Assembly: GCA_963082875.1 (NCBI GenBank)
Contig: OY720097.1
Coordinates: forward strand, 5,960,501-6,024,500
Reading direction: 5' to 3'
Length of the DNA: 64,000 nucleotides
Origin: Corella eumyota
Taxonomy: Eukaryota > Chordata > Ascidiacea > Phlebobranchia > Corellidae
Part shown: piece by piece, positions 60,001 to 64,000 of the stretch
Position numbering within the stretch: position 1 is the stretch's first letter
Layout of the letters: every line of letters begins with the position of its first letter
The notes under the pieces: generated by a model
Database searches by the model: none
The model's input: only the letters and a program-made list of their open reading frames with translations
Told to the model about the DNA's origin: nothing
Made by a program: the position numbers and the translations under genes

Positions 60001-63000
60001 CTAAATAATAAATGGTAAAAAAATATATTAAAGGTCAGAGTGCAACCCCACCCAAGAACTATTATGCAAATTTTGTTAAAAAAAAATTTTTTTTTCATTT
60101 ATCTTCGATGTAGGAAGATCGCCTTTACGACCTAAATAATGAGTAACATGAAATTATTACGTTATTAATTTCCAACCATCCGTTTCCAGGAACCATTATT
60201 ATTTTAATAGATAGATTTTCATCTGAGGTATCTTTGTCGGTCACTCTTAGATCGTCCAAAAGAACACGTGACCCAATTCCAACCAATAAGCGCTTTTCAC
60301 TGTTCAGCAAGGGAGCATGGCGATTTACCTTCAAAACAAAAATAAGTAAAAATACTTAATGATAGCATAAACATATAGATAACCGACAACTTAAGAATTG
60401 AAACGTTTAAAACTTTGTAAAAAAACAAATAAAATGAATTCAGTATTTTCTTTCTACCTCGCACTGCCTGGTGCGCTTGTTGCTATAGTAACCCCTCCCA
60501 CACTGACGTATACAAGATGCTTCACGACGAGGTTGAGATGTTACTCGTCTACTTGTTTGTTGATCTAATTCTTATTCGAAAGAAAAGTTCAAATTTAAAC
60601 AGAAGTTTCACTTTGAATATATATCCTAAAATAGTTTAGTGAAAACAATACTACGATGAAAATTACAAATTTAACCATTTTTAATTAATTAACATAAATT
60701 TTACTTAAAATTATTGATATTATTAGCTTTTAAAACTAGTTTACCAGAGTTTAAAGGATCCAGGTCTTCAATAAGAAAACTGGAAGAGTCGCATTGTAAA
60801 CACGTGTTTGGATTGGTGCATTCTAAACAATGGGCGGAGCATGAGCGACATTCGCCATTTGATTGGTCGGAATAATAACCACGTGGACATGAGGACAAAC
60901 AACTATTTTCTAGAACAAAAATTATTTTTTTTTTAAATAACGAAAAATAAAAATTATAAAATTATGCTTTATAACTTGATTTAGTTAAAGAAAAAATGAT
61001 ATTTATACTTACCGAATAAATGGTAGGAATTTCTGCACCCCGAGCAATGGCTTGGGCCATTGCAGCTTACACAATTCACATCTGTACATCTAACACAACT
61101 ATCACTAGATTGGTAATAACCTGTAATAGATGTACAGTAAAGTTTGACAGGTAAAATTACAATTAAATAAGTTTTAAAAAATTACAGAAATATTTTACAT
61201 TTTACGAAAACATTCACTCGTTAAAAATTAATTTCTAAATAAGGTATAGCAACCCTATAATTTAAAACCGCACTTAAGCCCAAATTATACTTCAAAAAAT
61301 AACGCAACACCACAGCTAAATAAATAATAATAACTTGTTGGCGTTAAATTTCACCTAAACGATCCTGCATGCGATCAAACCGTAACTTAACCCAAAATAA
61401 CCGCAATTTGGTCCCAAAATTAGACTAATTTGTGACCGAAATAAATATTTCAAACTTTACCCTGAATCCTACGCTAAATTTTGATTTCTTTTAACTAAAC
61501 GTATATTTTAATCAAAATCTAAATAGAATATATATGTACTAACCTTCGGTACACGATTCTACACACATTCCATCTTGCAATTTGTAATCAGGCATACACT
61601 CTAAACAGTCACGTGACGTGGGACCATGGCAACTAGAACACGTCCAATCACATTCCTTGCACACTGGCGTGCTAGAATCTAACAAAAATAAAAATATAAA
61701 TATTCTTGTATTGGTATAGTGATACAAATTTTAAATGTAAATGTTAGTATCATATTTTATGTTAGTATTTATAATAATCTCAATACTTTGTCTGTCTTCA
61801 TAAAATTGCTGAACACAATATAATACACATTGCCCCATCTGCAACACTGCCCTGACGTCACTACATGAAGTACACACAGGCTGCGGCGATAAAGAGGTCG
61901 TGGTGCATGTTGCACATGACAAAGGGCAAGCTTGACAAGTCCCTAAAAAAAATTTTAATATAAGAAATATTGGTTTAAGTTTTATTTGCCCAAACGCTTA
62001 AACTTTATAAATCTACCTTTGTTTTCGGAGGCGTAATAACCTGACTCACAAGTTGTGATACATTTTCCTGAAACTAGTGACAGATATGTGCCTGTGCCAC
62101 ATGCCACGCACTGGTTAAAGTCGTTGCACCTGTCACATTCTTCGTCACAATCCAGACACAACTGACCGAAACTGGTTGTCTAAACAACAAACAAAGTTTA
62201 ATTTAACATAACAATATTTGTTAAAAATACTTTTAAATGAAATCAACAAAACTTCAATAAAAAAAATCTGTTAAAATGTGACTCATTTTTAAATAACTTA
62301 CTTTTGCAAATGTTTTTTTAGGACATTTAGCTACACAACTCCTCTTGTACAAAACTTCTCCTTCGTCCAAACATTGTGAGATCTGATCCGCGCTCGTGCA
62401 TAACGAGTATACGCCATCAACAGATAACGACATTTTAGAGCAACTCGATTTAGAAACGCAGTGTTGAGAATGCTGTGACGTCATCACCAAGAGTGGTGAC
62501 GTAGGTTTGCAGGAAGAGCAGTGGTCGAAGGTATCGCAATCAGAACAGGATTTATGACAGCCTGTAAACGTTCAACAAATATTTTATAAACAATATTTAT
62601 TGTTATCACATTAAGAAATCAGAAAAAAAATTTAAAAATCTACTTTTGCAAGATTTGTTCTCCAAGAAATATCCTGAGGTACAATTTTCCTTACAAACAC
62701 CGCTTATTTCACTTTTCCCACTTGGCTGGACAACGTGGTCACGTGACATGCACGTCAAGCATTGAGAGGCGGAGCTTCCGTCGCATGATTGACAGCTCGA
62801 GTGGCAAGCTTCAAAAAAATGCAAAATTTTTATTACAACCTTTTAAAAAATTTGAAAAAACTTAAGTTCCCACACGATGCATCTGTTGAACTTTGGCGTG
62901 AACTTAGACTAGTAATTGACCTCATGAAATTTTTTAACGACCTGGAGACAATTATCACTTACCGATGCACCGTCCGTTATTTGCATAGTGAGATCCTGGG

Positions 63001-63961
63001 CACCGGACCACACATCGTCCATCTAGTAGATAAAGATCTCCACAGGTCAAGCACTGGTGTGCCAACGACCCAGTACAAGTCATACACGAGGAATGACATG
63101 CTGAAAAAAATGATCGTAATCACGTAGGAGCGATAAAAAGGCACATAAAAAACCTGTTAAAATTCCGCTTATATGTACAACGCAAGGACATAGTATATTT
63201 TAAATGCACACAGAGTACTGGCATGCTTTAATGTAGTGATTGTAATCTAAATTAGTTGATAACAAAGTAATGTAACCAATTAGACTCGTTTAAAAATTTA
63301 ATGTTAACATTTTGTTATAGTGAAGTGATCGTAATCTACTAACTTCATTAAAAAATAGTTACTCGGGTTCAAACTATAAAGTGCAATAAAATATTAAAAT
63401 AAGAAATATTCTAAAGACCAGAAAACTTTTTTAGTACCTGAACATCTTGAAATCGAAAGTTGGTAAAATCCTGGCGAACATTGCCTAACACAAAGGCCAT
63501 TCTCGGTCAAACTTCCAACGGGACAAGTGTCACAAACGGTTGGACCAATACTGCATGTAGCACATGATTGATGACAAGCTTAACAGTTAAAAATTAGACT
63601 ATTTAGTAAATATACTACATATTAAAAAAATTATCGTTACCAATTTTATGCCCCCAGTTTAACTTTTTTAAAAACAATGTTTTAATATACTTCAATTCTT
63701 TTATTACTAGTTAACACTTTGCACCAGCAAGTCTTTAAAACGAACAGCATTTAATGATTAGCAGCCAATTTTTCATACTTACTTAACAAACATACACAAC
63801 TTATATAATATACTTTTTTCTACCTTTGCATATGCCGTCGCTGTAATAAAATCCCTCGCCACAACTTTGAACACAAGTGCCCGCTTGAGGCACTCGCGTT
63901 CGGTCTTGACATTGTACGCACTGCGTGCCGTTTAAGCAAATACTGCAACCCCTCGGACAGG
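35330..63961 (-). CDS. FRAS1: FRAS1, Fraser extracellular matrix complex subunit (65 exons, N-terminus outside window)
   Basis: Giant membrane-anchored protein of the epithelial basement membrane; with FREM proteins it forms the Fraser complex. The 65 exons run from 63,824-63,961 down to 35,330-36,007. All join in frame into 3,612 residues plus stop, against 4,008 in human FRAS1. The order is furin-like cysteine repeats, 12 CSPG repeats, 5 Calx-beta domains, conserved ectodomain, transmembrane helix and tail. Furin-like repeats plus a membrane anchor identify FRAS1, since FREM1-3 lack the furin repeats. The signal peptide, VWC domains and first furin repeats should lie right of 64,000. One intron is GC-AG (donor at 54,789-54,790), and at 59,792 the second of two overlapping donors keeps the frame. 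No broken exon was seen. Confidence 0.96.
36113..39391 (-). CDS. FRAS1: FRAS1 membrane-proximal ectodomain (11 exons)
   Basis: Exons 39218-39391, 38996-39111, 38631-38850, 38309-38504, 37997-38211, 37732-37882, 37461-37606, 37102-37340, 36766-36932, 36411-36616, 36113-36289. This is the block after the Calx-beta repeats that vertebrate FRAS1 and FREM2 share. Landmarks are PGYPLICVTPCDPKYPHY, FNVRCIAQAVD, RNFQAQSFIANLRYIP, IHISVKIPHQDGRLPLISTM, QHVCSNLMYAEE, GIQTDGALTG, RTIPCTAYSPEK and VDALYKVEAGHQWYLQ. It is the most strongly conserved part of the protein by eye. It has no named fold in common use, but its paired cysteines suggest disulphide-bonded structure. Confidence 0.94.
39587..43809 (-). 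CDS. FRAS1: FRAS1 five Calx-beta domains (13 exons)
   Basis: Exons in gene order: 43639-43809, 43379-43499, 43026-43151, 42627-42770, 42387-42508, 41859-41957, 41480-41623, 41114-41261, 40713-40918, 40400-40556, 40168-40286, 39907-40011, 39587-39754. Five domains can be counted by their openings (VNEEAGTVDINVVRRG, YTVEERDTFVFIPIKRTG, FVFSENAGTVDIPVHRNG, VSVEENAGHVSLAVQRVG, YSIREPTSAEGSRQLTV). Each is closed by an acidic loop such as INDDKLYEG, IIDDSAYED or LIDDEIYES. Calx-beta domains bind calcium through such acidic loops in other proteins. The number and position equal vertebrate FRAS1. Confidence 0.94.
41958..42386 (-). other. FRAS1 intron without recognised content
   Basis: 428-base AT-rich intron between Calx-beta exons. 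Nothing beyond one CACGTG near its right end is seen. Confidence 0.7.
43810..44654 (-). other. FRAS1 intron between CSPG 12 and the first Calx-beta domain
   Basis: About 845 bases, AT-rich, without repeats or open frames of note. It separates the CSPG and Calx-beta blocks, at the codon pair T|V of NYT-VNEE. Confidence 0.7.
44655..47711 (-). CDS. FRAS1: FRAS1 CSPG repeats 11-12 (exons 47571-47711, 45991-46154, 45668-45752, 45447-45539, 44897-45047, 44655-44821)
   Basis: Each CSPG/NG2 repeat of about 110-120 residues has an opening EG motif, a D-x-D-T-x-x-D turn, a hydrophobic F-T-x-x-D strand and a closing F-x-F-x-V-x-D. Repeat 11 has GIRVQEGVRKTITEFELK, DKDTSADHIAF and FTMNDIYEGKISY. Repeat 12 has EDPDTTSDMIIYSV, QTFTQADINLGVIRYV and FMFTVRDSLPN. 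The first exon is also the splice target of a possible internal promoter exon at 48,309-48,347. Confidence 0.93.
46155..47570 (-). other. FRAS1 intron of 1.4 kb
   Basis: AT-rich and unannotated. No exon-like frame with both splice sites and no repeat matching others in the window was seen. Confidence 0.65.
48309..48347 (-). CDS. Candidate alternative first exon of FRAS1 (unproven)
   Basis: On the minus strand an ATG opens 13 codons (MHLLSPKHFFILL) that end exactly at a good donor (CTG followed by GTAAGTTT). The phase fits the next exon (47,571-47,711), giving a hydrophobic start followed by IIQTFYITVLP. If transcribed from its own promoter it would make a short product with CSPG 11-12, the five Calx-beta domains and the membrane anchor. 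The main-line splice from 52,476 to 47,711 is also in frame. The evidence is only the ATG, donor and phase, so chance is possible. Confidence 0.3.
51840..51925 (+). repeat. Weak tRNA-like stretch with terminator-like T run
   Basis: CAGGTTCGAGTCTCC is a good B box and is followed at once by nine Ts, which would stop RNA polymerase III. The upstream ATGGTCGCACGCC is only a poor A box, and no cloverleaf pairs. Probably a SINE or tRNA relic. Confidence 0.25.
52476..54006 (-). CDS. FRAS1: FRAS1 CSPG repeats 8 (end) to 10 (exons 53789-54006, 53532-53688, 53166-53348, 52926-53069, 52685-52819, 52476-52600)
   Basis: Repeat 8 ends in FTYQDVLDHKICYE and LGFTLSDGSHN. Repeat 9 carries an acidic insert before its start (EELMEEDELDRDEL, then GGDDYDYEVEV), followed by NEFTQDEIDNGYIRYVHP. 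Repeat 10 has GLEIKEGGHKKITTRQL, SGFTQDDLISGTVQYVH and DEFTFSLTDETNS. The acidic insert occupies its own exon (53,532-53,688) and has no CSPG core motif. Confidence 0.92.
54131..55859 (-). CDS. FRAS1: FRAS1 CSPG repeats 6 to 8 (exons 55719-55859, 55502-55617, 55163-55322, 54791-54929, 54441-54622, 54131-54356)
   Basis: Repeat 6 has VTFTQEDINEELIRFH and VRFTVDSGNG. Repeat 7 has IIATDQDTPKYDLI and DYFTFVVTDGHS. Repeat 8 starts with IDPDTSSSDLVFTV and RYGKLVKL. The exon 54,791-54,929 is followed (gene direction) by GCAAGC instead of GT. No GT nearby keeps the frame, so this is a GC-AG intron, a minor but normal class. All other junctions are GT-AG. Confidence 0.93.
55963..57816 (-). CDS. FRAS1: FRAS1 CSPG repeats 4 (end) and 5 (exons 57589-57816, 56589-56755, 56263-56414, 55963-56073)
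   Basis: Repeat 4 has LSVTFGTLEHADRP and ITVFTQADVDANKIVYRP, with a longer loop before its closing MEFEYQVSDGEHTLPP. Repeat 5 has AVRDPDTSSRDLIFTLV, DAFTYSDVQSDSLTYIH and IQISVTDLTN. An 833-base intron with one of two SINE copies separates the first two exons. Confidence 0.92.
56756..57588 (-). other. FRAS1 intron of 833 bases holding SINE copy 1
   Basis: Apart from the SINE at 57,306-57,465 the intron is AT-rich without recognised features. One CACGTG lies near 57,025. Confidence 0.7.
57306..57465 (-). mobile_element. tRNA-derived SINE, copy 1 (in a FRAS1 intron)
   Basis: On the minus strand the head reads GGTTGGTGTAGTGGTC (A box), then TTAAGTTCGATTCCCACC (B box), with tRNA-like spacing. 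A stem AGCGCC...GGCGCT follows, and the tail ends AGCAGCTTAATTATCAG. The same tail string occurs in copy 2 at 58,015-58,031, so the two belong to one family. Transcription would need RNA polymerase III and mobility would need a partner LINE; neither is in the window. It lies in the same orientation as FRAS1. Confidence 0.75.
57880..58045 (+). mobile_element. tRNA-derived SINE, copy 2 (next FRAS1 intron, opposite orientation)
   Basis: On the plus strand CAGCAGCGTGGTCAAAACAC (A box) and GTGAGTTTGATACCCAC (B box) form a more worn tRNA-like head. A purine-rich stretch and the family tail AGCAGCTTAATTATCAGGCA follow. Copy 1 has the same tail in inverse orientation 550 bases away. The head is more diverged than in copy 1, suggesting an older insertion or a different subfamily. 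Confidence 0.65.
58187..60328 (-). CDS. FRAS1: FRAS1 CSPG repeats 1 to 4 (exons 60161-60328, 59792-60000, 59471-59621, 59246-59392, 58885-59042, 58527-58737, 58187-58407)
   Basis: Repeat 1 has VTDKDTSDENLSIKII and ITGSLWFVHDP-like strands, written here as LTGSLWFVHDPTQGR. Repeat 2 has FEVRDDDNSDDVTITI and GNITSDDVIHDSVTFQILDG. Repeat 3 is enlarged by an Arg/Lys and then an acidic stretch (MIRFSQRDVDQEVIWYRD, SEDDEEDEIEAFEFEV). Repeat 4 begins with NVESPRLSRG and YTDEDTPDRNLIFNV. At 59,792 the frame is kept only by the second of two overlapping donors (GTAAA then GTAGGT), giving IFVK joined to SGKS. Confidence 0.93.
60458..63961 (-). CDS. FRAS1: FRAS1 furin-like cysteine repeats (11 exons)
   Basis: Exons in gene order: 63824-63961, 63438-63578, 62963-63100, 62644-62808, 62302-62561, 62017-62179, 61787-61942, 61544-61678, 61013-61120, 60745-60909, 60458-60564. 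Most exons encode one repeat of about 45 residues with the pattern C-x2-C-x2-C...C-x2-C...C-x3-C and a GYY/GFY turn, for example CHSSCMTCTGSLAHQCLTC. Nearly all introns between them are phase 1, the classic symmetric arrangement for tandem exon duplication; the junction 62,302/62,179 is phase 0. Human FRAS1 has 14 such repeats; about ten are seen here and the rest should lie beyond 64,000. Confidence 0.94.
61121..61543 (-). other. FRAS1 intron without recognised content
   Basis: 423 AT-rich bases between two furin-repeat exons. No repeat or reading frame stands out. Confidence 0.7.
63101..63437 (-). other. FRAS1 intron without recognised content
   Basis: 337 AT-rich bases between two furin-repeat exons. 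Nothing recognisable. Confidence 0.7.
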
Positions 63962-64000
63962 CTAAACACAAAGTAGTAGCAAAGCGTGAGCTGGCGTGAT

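Overview
This is a eukaryotic, AT-rich window with spliced genes and short introns (mostly 75-300 bases) with GT-AG ends. Two chordate-type genes converge on a long satellite-filled spacer. The gene content, the compact introns and the tRNA-derived SINEs fit a tunicate, probably an ascidian such as Ciona. The species is an inference, because nothing in the sequence names it.

Left (1-7,700, plus strand): twelve exons of PLK4, the kinase that starts centriole duplication. They run from inside the kinase domain to the stop codon at 7,329-7,331. The first coding exons lie left of the window. The parts are the rest of the kinase domain, a DSG phosphodegron, a very long Asn/Ser/His/Arg-rich linker, the cryptic polo box (PB1-PB2) and the C-terminal PB3.

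Middle (about 7,700-35,300): no credible protein-coding gene. A 311-bp AT-rich satellite fills about 9,500-27,136 with roughly 55 monomers and visible higher-order repeats. It is broken once by a 626-bp inverted-repeat DNA element with arms made of 15-bp iterons and an 8-bp target-site duplication. A second satellite of 127-bp monomers fills most of 27,600-30,900 and is followed by an (AAT)n microsatellite. The block is bracketed by two direct copies of a 1.15-kb segment (about 8,412-9,570 and 31,116-32,290). Each copy holds a tRNA-like stretch and old, diverged 311-bp monomers. From 32,700 to 35,330 there is unannotated flank downstream of the next gene.

Right (35,330-63,961, minus strand): 65 in-phase exons of a FRAS1 orthologue, 3,612 residues, with only the N-terminus (signal peptide, VWC domains, first furin repeats) outside the window. 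From N to C it has cysteine-rich furin-like repeats, exactly 12 CSPG/NG2 repeats, exactly 5 Calx-beta domains, a conserved membrane-proximal ectodomain with two furin-type cleavage motifs, one transmembrane helix and a tail ending in a PDZ ligand (T-E-V). A 4.7-kb intron holds a possible internal first exon. Another intron holds two inverted copies of a tRNA-derived SINE. The palindromes TGACGTCA and CACGTG are strikingly frequent across this gene, in exons and introns alike.

The two genes are not functionally linked in any obvious way. One acts at the centriole and the other in the epithelial basement membrane.
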